DNA of 64,000 nucleotides from Hydrogenophaga flava NBRC 102514 (GCF_001571145.1 NZ_BCTF01000018.1:54989-118988), one strand, 5' to 3'; shown: positions 8,994-19,003, numbered from the stretch's first letter. The notes: a model not told the origin generated them from the sequence alone. Numbers and translations: made by a program.

Positions 8994-11921
8994 TCAGCGG
9001 TTCTCGAACGGGAGGCTCACGTCGCGCAGGTCCTTGCGGGTCTCCACCAGCACCAGCGGGCCTTCATCCACCAGTTCCACCGGCTTGGGTTCGCGGGGCA
9101 CATGGATCGGCTTGGGCTCGGCGGCGATGGCGGCCTGGATTTCGGCGACCTTCGCGGCATCCGAGTTGACCCATTCCAGTCCGCTGGCCTGTGCCACGCT
9201 GTGCAGGTCGTCCATCGACAACGTATACGGCATGACCTTGGGCATGCCAGCGGTCGCCGCAGCGATCGAAGGTGCGGATGCAGCCGGAGCCACCACATCG
9301 GGGACCACCGCCACCGGCTCGACAGCTACCACGGGCGCAGGCTCGACCTGCGACGGCGCTGTTGTGCTGGCTGGCTGGGTGAAGTAGCTGCGCACCGGGC
9401 GCTGCTCGTCCTGCACGTCGGCAATCACCGGGGCCACCGGCTCCGCACCTGCGGGGGCTTCTTCCCTGCTTTCACCGTCACGCGGCGCACGCTCGCGGCG
9501 GTCGCGGCCATAGCGGTCGCGGCTGCGGCGCTCGCGAGGCGCGCGGGGTGCGGCTGCATCGCCTTCCGCCATCTCTGCGGGCGCTGCCTCGGACGGCTCC
9601 GAGGTCATTGCGTCTGCAGGGGCGGCGTTGGTCAGTGCGGTGTCCGGCACGCCTTGCGATGCGTTGTCGCCGGGCTCTTGCCCCTGGCGCCGGCGGTTGT
9701 CACCACGGCCACCACGGCGTTCGCGGCGGGCGCCTTCCGCGGCGGACTCGGGCGCTTCACCTGCCGGTATGGCGGAAACCTGTCCTTCCAGAGCGGAGCC
9801 GTCGACGGCCTGATCCTGGCGATTGTCCCGGCGGTTGTCACGACGACCTCCGTTGCGACCCTGTCCCTCGACGCGCTCGCCCCGCGGTTCACCACTGCGA
9901 CCCTCGGCACGGTTGTCTCCGCGGCGGCCTTCGCCGTTGCCACGGCTCTGGCCTTGGCTCTCGGTGCGCTCACCCCGGTTCTCGCCGCGCACCGGGCGGT
10001 TGCCCTGGCGCTCGCCCCGGTCACCGCGTTCGCCGCGACCTTCGCCATTGCGGCCGCCACGGCCACGGCCATCCCGGGCCGACTTGCCGTCGCCGCGATC
10101 AGTCTTCGGCGCTTCGGCAGCCACCGGCATCGGGGCCGGTGCAGCCGGTGCAGCAGCGGGCGCCACGCCGAACAGGCTCTTGAGCCAGCCAAAAAAGCCC
10201 TTTTCGGCAGGGGCGGCGGCACGTACCGGCGCAGGAGGCATGGCCACCACCGCAGGGGCAGCGGCGACGACCGGGGCCGGTGCAGCCACTTCGGGCTTGG
10301 GTGCGGCCACAGGGGCCGGACCATCGGGCAACACGCCCTTGATCACAGGTTCCTGCTTGTTGGTTCGCTCCTGGCTGCGGCGCGTGAAGCTGGCCACGTC
10401 GTCCACTTCCTCGGCCAGCTTGTAGCTGGAGTCGAGGTTGTCCAGGCGCGGGTCGTCGTGCTTGAGGCGCTCGAGCTTGTAGTTCGGCGTGTCCAGCGAC
10501 TTGTTCGGCACCAACAGCACGTTGATGCGCTGTTTGAGTTCGATCTTGGTGATCTCGGTGCGCTTCTCGTTGAGCAGGAAGCTGGCCACCTCGACCGGCA
10601 CCTGCACCAGCACGGCGGCCGTGCTGTCCTTGAGCGACTCTTCCTGGATGATGCGCAGGATCTGCAGTGCCGAGCTTTCCGTGTCGCGGATGTGGCCGGA
10701 GCCGCCGCAGCGAGGGCAGGGGATGGACGAACCTTCGCTGAGTGTGGGCTTCAGGCGCTGGCGGCTCATTTCAAGCAGGCCGAACTTGCTGATGGAGCCG
10801 AACTGCACGCGGGCGCGGTCCTGGCGCAGCGCGTCGCGCAGGCGGTTTTCCACTTCGCGGCGGTTCTTCGACTCTTCCATGTCGATGAAGTCGATAACGA
10901 TCAGGCCGCCCAGGTCGCGCAGTCGTGCCTGACGGGCCACTTCGTCGGCGGCTTCCAGGTTGGTGCGGGTGGCGGTTTCCTCGATGTCGCCGCCCTTGAT
11001 GGCGCGGGCCGAGTTCACGTCCACCGCCACCAGCGCTTCGGTCTGGTCGATCACGATGGCGCCGCCGCTGGGCAGCTGCACGGTGCGGCTGTAGGCGGTC
11101 TCGATCTGGTGCTCGATCTGGAAGCGCGAGAACAGCGGCGCGTCGTCCCGGTAACGCTTGACGCGGTGACCGTGCTCGGGCATCACATGGCTCATGAACT
11201 GGTGAGCCTGTTCGTAGATGTCGTCGGTGTCGATCAGGATCTCGCCGATGTCGCTGTTGAAGTAGTCGCGGATCGCGCGGATCACCAGGCTCGACTCCTG
11301 GTAGATCAGGAAGGCGCCCTTGCCACCCTTGGCGGCGCCGTCGATAGCGTTCCACAGCTTGAGCAGGTAGTTCAGGTCCCACTGCAGCTCGGCCGCCTCG
11401 CGGCCGATACCGGCGGTGCGGGCAATGATGCTCATGCCGTTGGGGTATTCGAGCTGGTCAAGGGCCTGCTTGAGTTCCTGGCGGTCCTCGCCCTCGATGC
11501 GGCGGCTGACGCCACCGCCGCGCGGGTTGTTGGGCATCAGCACCACGTAGCGGCCGGCCAGACTGACGAAGGTGGTGAGGGCTGCACCCTTGTTGCCGCG
11601 TTCTTCCTTCTCAACCTGGACCAGCAGTTCCTGGCCTTCCTTGATCACGTCATTGATGCGCGCCTGGGAAGGCGAAACGCTGCCCTGGAAGTACTGTTTG
11701 GAGATTTCCTTGAACGGCAGGAAGCCGTGGCGGTCTTCGCCGTAATCGACGAAGCAGGCTTCGAGCGAAGGCTCGACGCGAGTGACGACAGCCTTGTAGA
11801 TGTTGCCCTTGCGCTGTTCGCGTCCTTCGATTTCGATTTCGTAGTCGAGCAGTTTCTGCCCGTCCACGATCGCCAGGCGGCGCTCTTCGGCCTGCGTGGC
11901 GTTGATCAGCATGCGCTTCAT
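8994..11921 (-). CDS. rne: Ribonuclease E
   Basis: The 975-residue protein starts [21 protein letters not shown], the standard RNase E/G N-terminus, with an S1 domain at about 36-120. The DNase-I-like catalytic region contains the metal ligands in [11 protein letters not shown] and [18 protein letters not shown]. The Zn-link is [12 protein letters not shown]. From about residue 500 onward the tail is disordered, Pro/Ala-rich, then dense in Arg-Gly-Glu (RGER, RGDNR), the RNA-binding and degradosome scaffold part. The frame is open to 12098, but ATG 11921 matches the family start and has AAAGGAAAC upstream. The 3' end lies 22 bases from the shared terminator. Confidence 0.97.
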   Translation of the reverse strand: MKRMLINATQAEERRLAIVDGQKLLDYEIEIEGREQRKGNIYKAVVTRVEPSLEACFVDYGEDRHGFLPFKEISKQYFQGSVSPSQARINDVIKEGQELLVQVEKEERGNKGAALTTFVSLAGRYVVLMPNNPRGGGVSRRIEGEDRQELKQALDQLEYPNGMSIIARTAGIGREAAELQWDLNYLLKLWNAIDGAAKGGKGAFLIYQESSLVIRAIRDYFNSDIGEILIDTDDIYEQAHQFMSHVMPEHGHRVKRYRDDAPLFSRFQIEHQIETAYSRTVQLPSGGAIVIDQTEALVAVDVNSARAIKGGDIEETATRTNLEAADEVARQARLRDLGGLIVIDFIDMEESKNRREVENRLRDALRQDRARVQFGSISKFGLLEMSRQRLKPTLSEGSSIPCPRCGGSGHIRDTESSALQILRIIQEESLKDSTAAVLVQVPVEVASFLLNEKRTEITKIELKQRINVLLVPNKSLDTPNYKLERLKHDDPRLDNLDSSYKLAEEVDDVASFTRRSQERTNKQEPVIKGVLPDGPAPVAAPKPEVAAPAPVVAAAPAVVAMPPAPVRAAAPAEKGFFGWLKSLFGVAPAAAPAAPAPMPVAAEAPKTDRGDGKSARDGRGRGGRNGEGRGERGDRGERQGNRPVRGENRGERTESQGQSRGNGEGRRGDNRAEGRSGEPRGERVEGQGRNGGRRDNRRDNRQDQAVDGSALEGQVSAIPAGEAPESAAEGARRERRGGRGDNRRRQGQEPGDNASQGVPDTALTNAAPADAMTSEPSEAAPAEMAEGDAAAPRAPRERRSRDRYGRDRRERAPRDGESREEAPAGAEPVAPVIADVQDEQRPVRSYFTQPASTTAPSQVEPAPVVAVEPVAVVPDVVAPAASAPSIAAATAGMPKVMPYTLSMDDLHSVAQASGLEWVNSDAAKVAEIQAAIAAEPKPIHVPREPKPVELVDEGPLVLVETRKDLRDVSLPFENR

Positions 11922-12495
11922 GTTGCGTTTCCTTTTCACTGTCGCTGACAAGGTGCGCGGACAGGCCGCACACCAGGATGCCGTGAGCCAGCGAAAGAAC
12001 GCGAACGGGAGGAATTGCCGGAGAGCCGTTGACCCGGTGATGTCCCGACTGCATCGGGAGGTCTGTCGGCAGGGGCTGTGCGCACAGTGGCGCACCAAGG
12101 CCCTGCGGCCGGGTCAGGGCGTAGGCGCGTGGATGTGGGTGAGCAGGCGGGGCTTGATGGATGTCGTTGACATGGATCTTGCCGTTTCGGTCACTGTCTT
12201 CACTTTGTCCTCGGTCAGCCGCCCCTGCCCGCCTCTGGCGTTGCAAGAAGGGCTGACCGATTGGGGTATTCCGTAATCTGGTTCGCTATTCTTTTGTCGG
12301 CTCTCCTGCGGCTTCCGTCCGGATCGCTTCCCGCCATGGAGGCGTCAGGGACGCCGTTCGCAGGATGGTTCGAACCGGGTGCCACAGGTGGCACGGGTCG
12401 CCAATCGCATCCGGTTTCAGCCTTGCTGTTCCGGGTCGCTGGACGTGACTGCCTTAAACTCAGGAAAATCAATCACTTACAACGCGCGACTGGCG
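11922..12495 (-). promoter_or_regulatory. Long rne 5' leader, probable autoregulatory region
   Basis: About 570 bases separate the rne start codon from a good -10 box on the minus strand (TATAAT at 12507-12502), and no gene on either strand is convincing in between. Two compact hairpins are visible: TCCCGA/TCGGGA (12043-12059) and GTGCCAC/GTGGCAC (12379-12394). In enterobacteria rne has a leader of about 360 nt that RNase E itself cleaves to adjust its own level. A similar role here is inference from length and position, not from shared sequence. Confidence 0.45.
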
Positions 12496-12530
12496 TGACA
12501 CATTATAGGGGGCTGCCCCTTATAGTGGCG
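12477..12530. promoter_or_regulatory. Overlapping divergent promoters of rne and rluC on an imperfect palindrome
   Basis: The stretch TATAGGGGGCTGCCCCTTATA (12504-12524) is an imperfect palindrome whose arms each contain a -10-like box. On the minus strand TATAAT lies at 12507-12502; on the plus strand TATAGT lies at 12521-12526, with GTGACA upstream as a poor -35. Divergent transcription of rne and rluC from here would place the two polymerases on overlapping DNA. The boxes were read by eye; no strong -35 is present for either direction. Confidence 0.4.
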
Positions 12531-12552
12531 CAGGTCTGATGGTGTTTTTCCC

Positions 12553-13539
12553 TTGAATTCTCCAGTTTCTGACGGTCCCGGCGCCGTGCGACATCTTCTT
12601 GTGGACGAGGATTCGGCCGGCCAGCGGCTGGACAACTACCTGTTCCGTGAGCTCAAGGGGGTTCCCAAAACCCACATCTATCGGATCATCCGTTCGGGTG
12701 AGGTGCGGCGCAACAAAGGCAGGATTTCGGCAGACGACCGCGTACAGGCCGGGGATGTGCTGCGCATTCCTCCCATCCGTCTGTCCGAGCGTCCGGCCGA
12801 GAAAGCGGCGCTGCCGGTGCCCGTGCGAGATTTTCCGGTCATCCATGAGGACGACGTATTTCTGGCGCTGGACAAACCGGCGGGGGTGGCTGTGCATGGG
12901 GGCAGCGGGGTCAGTTTCGGGGTGATTGAACAGTTGCGCAGGTCACGTCCGGACGCCCGTTTCCTTGAGTTGGTCCACCGGCTGGATCGCGAAACCAGCG
13001 GTCTGCTGTTGATCGCCAAGAAAAAAAGCGCCCTGAAGTCTCTGCAGGATCAGTTTCGGGAGCGTGAAACCGGCAAAACCTATTTGGCCCTTGTCCGGGG
13101 GCGTTGGCCATCCAAACTGAAGGTTTTGGACCAGCCGCTGCACAAATACCTGTTGCCCGATGGGGAGCGGCGGGTGCGGGTGGTCGATTCCTCTCATCCC
13201 GATGCGATGCGCGCCGTCACGCTTGTGGCGGTGCGCAAGCATCTGCCCGCGCCCTCTGGGCTGGAGGCGATTTGTCCGGACGGATTGAGCTTGCTGGAAG
13301 TCACGATCAAGACTGGGCGAACCCATCAGATTCGTGTCCACCTGTCCCATGCCGGCTATCCAATCGTTGGAGACGACAAGTACGGGGATTTTGATTTCAA
13401 TCGGTTGTTGTCCAAGGCTGGTTTGCGCCGCATGTTTCTCCATGCCTGGCGATTGCGTCTGACCCATCCTATTTCAGGTCAGTCGATAGAGTTACATTCT
13501 GAATTGCCTGCCGAGCTTGGGTCTTGGGCAGGCGCCTGA
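12553..13539 (+). CDS. rluC: 23S rRNA pseudouridine synthase RluC
   Basis: The 328-residue protein has an N-terminal S4 RNA-binding domain (about 20-80: AGQRLDNYLFRELKGVPKTHIYRIIRSGEVRRN) and a RluA-type catalytic domain with VHRLDRETSG, catalytic Asp145. The C-terminal KTGRTHQIRVHLSH motif is also present. Members modify U955, U2504 and U2580 of 23S rRNA. The start appears to be TTG 12553, since no ATG fits before the S4 domain. Next to rne, as in E. coli and most proteobacteria. Confidence 0.95.
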   Translation: MNSPVSDGPGAVRHLLVDEDSAGQRLDNYLFRELKGVPKTHIYRIIRSGEVRRNKGRISADDRVQAGDVLRIPPIRLSERPAEKAALPVPVRDFPVIHEDDVFLALDKPAGVAVHGGSGVSFGVIEQLRRSRPDARFLELVHRLDRETSGLLLIAKKKSALKSLQDQFRERETGKTYLALVRGRWPSKLKVLDQPLHKYLLPDGERRVRVVDSSHPDAMRAVTLVAVRKHLPAPSGLEAICPDGLSLLEVTIKTGRTHQIRVHLSHAGYPIVGDDKYGDFDFNRLLSKAGLRRMFLHAWRLRLTHPISGQSIELHSELPAELGSWAGA

Positions 13540-13615
13540 AAATCCCATTAGAATTTCTGCTGACATCGTTGGGATGTCCACAACGCTGAAATTTACCAAT
13601 ATCAAAGGAAACGCA

Positions 13616-13924
13616 ATGGCAACCTATTCTGAGCTGATGGCGCAGGCGCAGGCATTGATGAGTCAGGCCGAGCAGGCACGCAAGAACGAACTGGCCGCCG
13701 CTATCGCCGACATCAAGGCGAAGATGAAGGAATACGGCATCACGGTGGCTGATTTGGGTGGTGCAATGACTGGCGCCAAAAAGGCCGCCAAGTCGAAATC
13801 CAAGGCAGCCGCCAAGTACCGTGGCCCCAACGGGGAGCTGTGGGCAGGTGGCCCGGGCCGCAAGCCAGAGTGGGTGCGTGCGGTGCTGGCTGCGGGCAAG
13901 AGTGTTGAGGACTACCGAATTTGA
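13616..13924 (+). CDS. H-NS family nucleoid protein
   Basis: The 102-residue protein has an N-terminal helical dimerisation part (MATYSELMAQAQALMSQAEQ and following), a Lys/Ala linker (KKAAKSKSKAAAKY), and a C-terminal DNA-binding module YRGPNGELWAGGPGRKPEWV. The GGPGRKP loop is the minor-groove-binding AT-hook-like motif of the Burkholderiales H-NS branch. Such proteins silence AT-rich, acquired DNA. ATG 13616 has AAAGGAA 6 bases upstream. A possible promoter is TTGGGC (13524) with TAGAAT (13549), spacer 19. The gene ends in its own terminator, so it is monocistronic. Confidence 0.92.
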   Translation: MATYSELMAQAQALMSQAEQARKNELAAAIADIKAKMKEYGITVADLGGAMTGAKKAAKSKSKAAAKYRGPNGELWAGGPGRKPEWVRAVLAAGKSVEDYRI

Positions 13925-13950
13925 GGGTGAAAGAGTCCCAGCGCACACAG

Positions 13951-13971
13951 GGCACCTGCGGGTGCCTTTTT
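13951..13971 (+). terminator. Intrinsic terminator of the H-NS-family gene
   Basis: The stem is GGCACC (13951-13956) with GGTGCC (13961-13966), the loop TGCG, followed by TTTTT. It lies 26 bases after the stop codon. Confidence 0.92.
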
Positions 13972-14013
13972 GTTGGGCTGCAGCAATAATCGACCGCTTT
14001 CGACCACCGTCTC

Positions 14014-14673
14014 ATGCGCCCACGCCAATACGACCTCATCGCCTTCGACTGGGACGGGACCCTGTTCGACTCCACCTCCATCATCGTGCGCTGCATCCAG
14101 GCCGCAGTGCGGGATGTGGGAGGGACTGTTCCGAGCGATGCAGCGGCCAGCTACGTGATTGGCATGGGCCTGATGCGGGCCCTCGCCCACGCGGCGCCCG
14201 ACGTGCCTCCGGAGTTATATCCCCGGTTAGGCGAACGTTACCGCCACCACTACCTGTCTCACCAGCATGACATCAGCCTGTTTGACGGTGTGTTGCCCAT
14301 GCTGGCATCTCTCAAAGAACGTCACCACTGGCTGGTGGTGGCGACAGGAAAAAGCCGGCGGGGGCTGGATGAGGCGCTGGACGCCGTGGAGCTTCGGGGC
14401 GTGTTTGATGGCTCTCGCACGGCGGATGAAACCGCCGGCAAACCCAGTCCGCTGATGCTGGAGCAGCTGATGCGCGAGTTCGGTGTCGACCCAGTCCGCA
14501 CCCTGATGGTCGGAGACACGACACACGATCTGCAGATGGCGGTCAATGCGGGATGTGACAGCGTCGGGGTCAGCTATGGCGCGCACGAACCCGCCGCATT
14601 TGCATCGCTGTCGCCCAGGTTTGTCGCCCACTCGGTCGGAGAGCTGAGCGAGTGGCTGAATGCGCATGCCTGA
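14014..14673 (+). CDS. HAD-superfamily hydrolase, phosphoglycolate-phosphatase-like
   Basis: The 219-residue protein contains motif I DWDGTLFDS (12-20), motif II VATGKS, the motif III lysine in AGKPSPLM, and motif IV VGDTTHDLQMA. The cap is inserted after motif I, as in subfamily IA (Gph/PGP). The substrate could be phosphoglycolate, a nucleoside monophosphate or another phosphate ester. It is followed by a Rieske gene after 3 bases. In many Burkholderiales this trio (rluC, HAD, Rieske) sits before sppA; the reason is unknown. Confidence 0.88.
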   Translation: MRPRQYDLIAFDWDGTLFDSTSIIVRCIQAAVRDVGGTVPSDAAASYVIGMGLMRALAHAAPDVPPELYPRLGERYRHHYLSHQHDISLFDGVLPMLASLKERHHWLVVATGKSRRGLDEALDAVELRGVFDGSRTADETAGKPSPLMLEQLMREFGVDPVRTLMVGDTTHDLQMAVNAGCDSVGVSYGAHEPAAFASLSPRFVAHSVGELSEWLNAHA

Positions 14674-14676
14674 GGA

Positions 14677-15057
14677 ATGGCGATGAGCGGTGCAAGCGAC
14701 CTTCATGCCTTGTGCAACAGCCGCGACCTGCTGGATGGCGGGCTGGCCGTGTCTTTTGACGTGATGTATGCCGGACAGACCTGCAGGGCGTTCGCCATCC
14801 GGTTCCGGGGGGCGGTTCACGCTTACCTCAATCGTTGTTCCCACGTGGCCATGGAAATGGACTGGCAGCCCAACCGCTTCTTCGATGACAGCGGACGGTG
14901 GCTGCTGTGCTCCACGCACGGCGCCGCCTATGACCCCGCCACCGGTGCGTGCAAGGGAGGTCCTTGTCGCGGCGGGCTGGTGACAATCCCTCTTGAGGAG
15001 CGGGAGGGCGTTGTCTACTGGCAGGCACAATATCCATTTGCGCCGCTGGCGTTTTGA
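14677..15057 (+). CDS. Rieske [2Fe-2S] domain protein
   Basis: The 126-residue protein consists of one Rieske fold. The first ligand pair is CSH in LNRCSHVAME and the second is CSTH in WLLCSTHGAAYD, spaced as in ferredoxin-type Rieske proteins. There is no signal peptide, so it is probably a cytoplasmic electron carrier or oxygenase-type ferredoxin. It sits between an HAD phosphatase and sppA in a tight run of genes. The partner oxidoreductase is not visible in this window. ATG 14683 is an alternative start. Confidence 0.9.
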   Translation: MAMSGASDLHALCNSRDLLDGGLAVSFDVMYAGQTCRAFAIRFRGAVHAYLNRCSHVAMEMDWQPNRFFDDSGRWLLCSTHGAAYDPATGACKGGPCRGGLVTIPLEEREGVVYWQAQYPFAPLAF

Positions 15058-15068
15058 CCAGGACCACC

Positions 15069-16052
15069 ATGAACCTCGATCCACTGGACAACCCGGTGCC
15101 AGCCTCGGCACCTTCCCGTCAAGAGGGATCCTGGGAGCGGGAGACCCTTGAGAGACTGGTGTTTGAGACGCTGCGCGAACAGCGGGCCGCGCGCCGCTGG
15201 AAGCTGTTTTTCCGGCTGGTCTGGCTGGCGATCATCGGCTCTGTGCTCTGGCTCTGGTTTCAGCAGGCTCAAATGGCTGGAGCCGTGAGCACACCTCATA
15301 CCGCGCTGATCGAAGTCAAGGGCGAGATCGCGTCGGGTGCAGAAGCCAGCGCCGACAACGTGTTGAGTTCGGTGCGGGCGGCGTTCGATGACGAAGGCGC
15401 CCAGGCGGTGGTGCTGCTGATCGACTCCCCTGGTGGCAGTCCGGTGCAGGCCGGCATCATCAACGACGAGATCACGCGACTGAAGTCCTTGCACCAGAAG
15501 AAGGTCTATGCAGTGGTGGAAGAGACCTGCGCCTCCGCGGCCTACTACATCGCCACAGCGGCCGACGAGATCTATGTCGACAAGGCCAGCCTCGTGGGCA
15601 GCATTGGTGTGTTGATGGAGGGGTTCGGGTTCACCGGTCTGATGGACAAGGTGGGGGTGGAGCGTCGCCTCATGGTGGCAGGGCAGAACAAGGCCATGCT
15701 TGACCCTTTCAGTCCCCAGGACGAGGCGCAACGGGCCTATATCCAGTCGATGCTCGGCGAGATCCATGCACAGTTCATCGAGGTGGTCAAGAAGGGGCGG
15801 GGCACACGGCTCAAGGAAACGCCGGACACATTCACAGGGTTGGTCTGGAGTGGCCAGCAGGCCGTGCAGCAGGGTTTGGCCGACGGCCTGGGTAGCCTGG
15901 ACTATGTGGCGCGTGAAGTGGTGAAGGCCGAGGACATCGTGGACTACACCCAGCGAGAAAACGTGGGGCTGAGACTGGCCCGCGAGCTGGGGGTGCACAT
16001 GGGCGAAGGCATTTTCAAGGCCGCGCGCGGTGTAGGCATTGAACTGAGGTAA
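15069..16052 (+). CDS. sppA: Signal peptide peptidase SppA-like S49 peptidase
   Basis: This 327-residue single-domain S49 protease is anchored by a membrane helix at about residues 48-65 ([17 protein letters not shown]), after a 45-residue cytoplasmic segment. The nucleophile is Ser156 in [10 protein letters not shown] and the general base is Lys208 in [11 protein letters not shown], a spacing of 52 that matches short SppA enzymes. It degrades cleaved signal peptides in the periplasm. I chose ATG 15069 with CCAGGACC upstream, rather than the TTG at 15054 that overlaps the Rieske gene's end. Confidence 0.92.
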   Translation: MNLDPLDNPVPASAPSRQEGSWERETLERLVFETLREQRAARRWKLFFRLVWLAIIGSVLWLWFQQAQMAGAVSTPHTALIEVKGEIASGAEASADNVLSSVRAAFDDEGAQAVVLLIDSPGGSPVQAGIINDEITRLKSLHQKKVYAVVEETCASAAYYIATAADEIYVDKASLVGSIGVLMEGFGFTGLMDKVGVERRLMVAGQNKAMLDPFSPQDEAQRAYIQSMLGEIHAQFIEVVKKGRGTRLKETPDTFTGLVWSGQQAVQQGLADGLGSLDYVAREVVKAEDIVDYTQRENVGLRLARELGVHMGEGIFKAARGVGIELR

Positions 16053-16072
16053 TTTTTATATTAAGAGAGGAA

Positions 16073-16966
16073 ATGGCAATGCGCATTCAAAAAGCGGTTT
16101 TCCCTGTTGGTGGACTCGGTACCCGGTTCCTTCCGGCCACCAAGGCGATTCCCAAAGAGATGCTGCCGGTGGTGGACAAGCCGCTGATCCAGTATGCGGT
16201 TGAAGAGGCCTATGCGGCCGGGATCCGCGAAATGATCTTCATCACCGGGCGCCACAAGCGCGCCATCGGCGATCATTTCGATGCGGCGTTCGAGCTGGAA
16301 TACGAACTGGAGCGGGGCAACAAGACCGAGTTGCTCAAGCTGGTGCACGACATCAAGCCTGAGGACATGGACTGCGTTTTCATTCGCCAGCCGCGTCCGC
16401 TGGGTCTCGGTCATGCGGTGCTTTGTGCTGAGCGGGTGGTCGGCAACGAGCCGTTTGCGGTGCTGCTGGCCGATGACCTGATGTTGGGGTCTCGTCAGAA
16501 CGCGGGCGGACCGACGGTGCTTCAGCAGATGGTGGAGGCATACCAGTCGCATCCTGGGACTGTGTTGGCCGTACAGGATGTTCCCAAGGAAGAGACCGGG
16601 CGATACGGGGTGGTGGACGTGCATGGCGCCCACGCCGAGATTGCCGAAGTGTTCGCCATGGTCGAGAAGCCGAAACCAGCCGTGGCGCCTTCCACGCTCG
16701 CAGTGGCGGGACGCTACATCCTTACGCCGGGTGTGTTCGAGAGCATCCGTCGCCAGCCCCGTGGTGCTGGCGGAGAAATCCAGCTGACCGACGGTATCGC
16801 AGCGCTCATCGGATCGGAGAAAGTCTATGCCTTCCGCTACGATGGCAAGCGCTACGACTGTGGCAGCAAGGAGGGCTTCCTTCAGGCCACCATCGACCTG
16901 GCGTTGGCCAACCCTGACCTGAGTACTGCGGTGCGAGCGCACATGCAGGCTGCGCTGGCTGCCTGA
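16073..16966 (+). CDS. galU: UTP-glucose-1-phosphate uridylyltransferase
   Basis: The 297-residue enzyme begins with the nucleotide-binding signature [23 protein letters not shown] and has VEKPKP and GGEIQLTD later, diagnostic of GalU rather than RmlA. It makes UDP-glucose for envelope polysaccharides. It has a clear ribosome site (AGAGAGGAA) and lies only 20 bases after sppA, so it is probably in that operon. A second ATG at 16079 (MRIQK) is possible. Confidence 0.97.
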   Translation: MAMRIQKAVFPVGGLGTRFLPATKAIPKEMLPVVDKPLIQYAVEEAYAAGIREMIFITGRHKRAIGDHFDAAFELEYELERGNKTELLKLVHDIKPEDMDCVFIRQPRPLGLGHAVLCAERVVGNEPFAVLLADDLMLGSRQNAGGPTVLQQMVEAYQSHPGTVLAVQDVPKEETGRYGVVDVHGAHAEIAEVFAMVEKPKPAVAPSTLAVAGRYILTPGVFESIRRQPRGAGGEIQLTDGIAALIGSEKVYAFRYDGKRYDCGSKEGFLQATIDLALANPDLSTAVRAHMQAALAA

Positions 16967-16971
16967 CCAAT

Positions 16972-16987
16972 GGGCGCTTCAGCGCCC
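16972..16987. terminator. Hairpin at the convergent galU / RsmI-like boundary
   Basis: GGGCGC (16972-16977) pairs with GCGCCC (16982-16987) across a TTCA loop. The two genes' stops are 12 bases apart, so the hairpin sits exactly at the collision point and includes the stop of the minus-strand gene. No T-run follows on either strand, so efficient intrinsic termination is doubtful. Confidence 0.4.
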
Positions 16988-17776
16988 CAGCAGAAACACC
17001 GCGGGCAGATCCAGCGGCAGTTGCCTCGCCAATGTGCCCGATTTCCATTCGCTCAGCAGTGCGCTGCGGGTGCGCTGCTGCGGCAGACCAAGGCCGCTGG
17101 ACACCGCCAGGCGGGTGTGCGGGTGCAGCGTTTGAAGCAGCGCTTGCAGGAGAGCAGCGTTGCGGTAGGGGGTCTCGATCAGGATCTGGGTCTGACCCGA
17201 TTTGAGCGCGGTTGATTCCAGTTCGCGCAGTCGGCGGCTGCGTTCGGTAGGGTCCTGTGGGACGTAGCCCACGAAAGAAAACGACTGGCCGTTCAACCCG
17301 CTGGCCGCCAGCGCGAGCATCAGGGACACGGGACCCGTGAGGGGGCGGACGTCGATACCCAGAGCATGGGCCGCGCGAACCACCGAACTGCCCGGGTCGG
17401 CGATCGCGGGCATTCCTGCCTCGCTGACCAGGCCCATGTCGTGCCCTTGCAGTGCGGGACCGAGCAGTGCTCTGGCCTGCGCATCCGCGGTGCCCGCGGG
17501 TGCGTGGTCCCCTTTTTTGTGGGCCTGGCGAGGCAGTTCGACGATCTGAAGGTTTTGCACGGGGTTGGCAAGACCGCGTGCGACGTCCACCCGCTTCAGG
17601 AACGCCCTTGTGCTTTTTGCATTCTCGGCAATCCAGTGGACCAGGCGTGCTGCAACCTGGACGGTGTCATCGGGCAACAGCAGCCCCAATGGCGCCAGAT
17701 CTTGCGGGCTGCATCCGAAGTCCAGCGGCGTTGGCACGAGAAACAGCGCGCCTTTGGGCGCAGCCGGGGCGCTCAC
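16979..17776 (-). CDS. SAM-dependent methyltransferase of the RsmI/tetrapyrrole-methylase fold
   Basis: The 265-residue protein opens with GALFLVPTPLDF and has GLVSEAGMPAIADPGSSVVRAAHALGIDVRPLTGPVS, matching the RsmI core (SDAGTPLISDPG, PGPSA) but with clear differences. GYVPQDPTERSRRLRELE is the equivalent of FLPRK. It is therefore a paralogue of 16S rRNA 2'-O-cytidine methyltransferase rather than RsmI itself; its target is unknown. The GTG start at 17776 overlaps the TGA of maf, which implies coupling. Confidence 0.82.
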   Translation of the reverse strand: MSAPAAPKGALFLVPTPLDFGCSPQDLAPLGLLLPDDTVQVAARLVHWIAENAKSTRAFLKRVDVARGLANPVQNLQIVELPRQAHKKGDHAPAGTADAQARALLGPALQGHDMGLVSEAGMPAIADPGSSVVRAAHALGIDVRPLTGPVSLMLALAASGLNGQSFSFVGYVPQDPTERSRRLRELESTALKSGQTQILIETPYRNAALLQALLQTLHPHTRLAVSSGLGLPQQRTRSALLSEWKSGTLARQLPLDLPAVFLLGR

Positions 17777-18387
17777 AGGATGGACACGCCTGCGGCGCGC
17801 AGCATATGGCAGGTGCGGATCAGCGGCAAGCCGACCAAAGCGCTGGGGTCGTCGTTGTCAATCCGGGACAGCAGGGCAATGCCCAGTCCTTCGCTTTTTG
17901 CGCTTCCGGCGCAGTCGTACGGTTCTTCTGCCCGAAGATAACGTTCGATTTCCTGGTCTTCGAGACCGCGGAACACCACATTGACTACGGCCAGGTCAAG
18001 TTGTTCGAAGCCCGTGGCCGCGCAGACCACCGCTACTGCTGTCTGGAACACCACGGTCTGCCCGCGCATGCGCTGCAGTTGAGCGATCGCCCGATCATGG
18101 GTGCCAGGCTTGCCAAGCGGTTCACCACCGAGGTCGGCCACCTGATCGCTGCCGATAACCACCGCTTCCGGAAAGCGCAAAGACACCTCCCGGGCCTTGG
18201 CCAGAGCGAGCCGCCGCGCCAGAGTCGCTGGCGTCTCCCCCGGCAGTGGGGTTTCGTCCACATTCGGGCGCTCGGTGTCGAACGGCACGCGCAGGCGCTC
18301 AAGCAGTTCCCGTCTGTAGCGTGAAGTCGAACCGAGGATGACCTTGCGTTGGGGCTGTGGAGGAATGGGAGAGGAGGGGGCACTCAT
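17773..18387 (-). CDS. Maf-family nucleotide pyrophosphatase (YceF type)
   Basis: The 204-residue protein has the Maf phosphate-binding start ILGSTSRYRRELLERL, VDETP at 43-47, the VIGSDQVADLGG segment with the catalytic Asp, and the C-terminal GLPL motif. The order SDQV with a following LGG resembles the YceF branch, which hydrolyses m7GTP. It would clean modified nucleotides from the pool. It is divergent from yceD across only 47 bases, a very common arrangement. Confidence 0.9.
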   Translation of the reverse strand: MSAPSSPIPPQPQRKVILGSTSRYRRELLERLRVPFDTERPNVDETPLPGETPATLARRLALAKAREVSLRFPEAVVIGSDQVADLGGEPLGKPGTHDRAIAQLQRMRGQTVVFQTAVAVVCAATGFEQLDLAVVNVVFRGLEDQEIERYLRAEEPYDCAGSAKSEGLGIALLSRIDNDDPSALVGLPLIRTCHMLRAAGVSIL

Positions 18388-18434
18388 TGGCCTATTGTCT
18401 GCGGCTTTCTGGCGTCATCTTTTACACTGGCTCT

Positions 18435-18989
18435 ATGAAAGCGTCCCCCCACAGGTCCTGGAACCCTCGTCGATTCGATGCCCGCGCCTTCGCTGAGGCG
18501 AGCGGAGTGCTGGAGAACGAAGATCCATTGGTTTCTTTTGACCGTCTGTCTGCCGAGGTTCATGCTGGCGGCGAGACCGGCGCTCTGGTTCGATGGTCGG
18601 CGCAGGGAGGGGTTCGTCCGGACGCTGCCGGCCAGTCGTCCGTCTGGATGCACCTGCGTGCAGCGCTTGATTTGCCTGTGGGGTGCCAGCGATGCCTCGG
18701 TCCGGTGCTTGTTCCTTTGGAGGTGGACCGCTGGTTCAGGTTCGTTGCCGACGAGTCCAGGGCCGAGGCCGAGGACGACCAGAGCGAGGAAGATGTCCTG
18801 GCTTTGGAGCCCAAACCGGACCTGCTGGCTCTGATCGAAGACGAGTTGTTGATGGCGATTCCTCTGGTGCCGATGCACGACGTCTGCCCTCAACCCTTGC
18901 CGCTTTCGGCGGGGAGGGTGAGTGGTGATGAGGCTGCGTCGGAAGCTCGCCCCAATCCGTTCGCGACCTTGAGTGGCCTTAAGAAGTGA
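18435..18989 (+). CDS. YceD family (DUF177) protein, 23S rRNA accumulation factor
   Basis: The 184-residue acidic protein carries the DUF177 Cys pair CQRCLGP near residue 80 and CPQPLPLSAG near 155. In E. coli YceD affects 23S rRNA accumulation; its mechanism is unclear. It lies directly before rpmF, as in nearly all proteobacteria. I chose ATG 18435 because the earlier in-frame ATG at 18357 lies inside the divergent maf gene. Confidence 0.88.
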   Translation: MKASPHRSWNPRRFDARAFAEASGVLENEDPLVSFDRLSAEVHAGGETGALVRWSAQGGVRPDAAGQSSVWMHLRAALDLPVGCQRCLGPVLVPLEVDRWFRFVADESRAEAEDDQSEEDVLALEPKPDLLALIEDELLMAIPLVPMHDVCPQPLPLSAGRVSGDEAASEARPNPFATLSGLKK

Positions 18990-19003
18990 TCTCGACGGAA
19001 GTT

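Noticed and set aside
9102..11948. 948-codon open frame antisense to rne
   Set aside because: Same GC artefact; rne has complete family motifs and the antisense product is low-complexity.
12361..12440. tRNA-like GGTTCGAA string near 12368
   Set aside because: No acceptor stem, anticodon arm or D arm could be built around it on either strand.
12261..12539. 92-codon frame between rne and rluC with a hydrophobic start
   Set aside because: The sequence lies over the divergent promoter region, has no ribosome site and its last part is the palindrome; no family resemblance.
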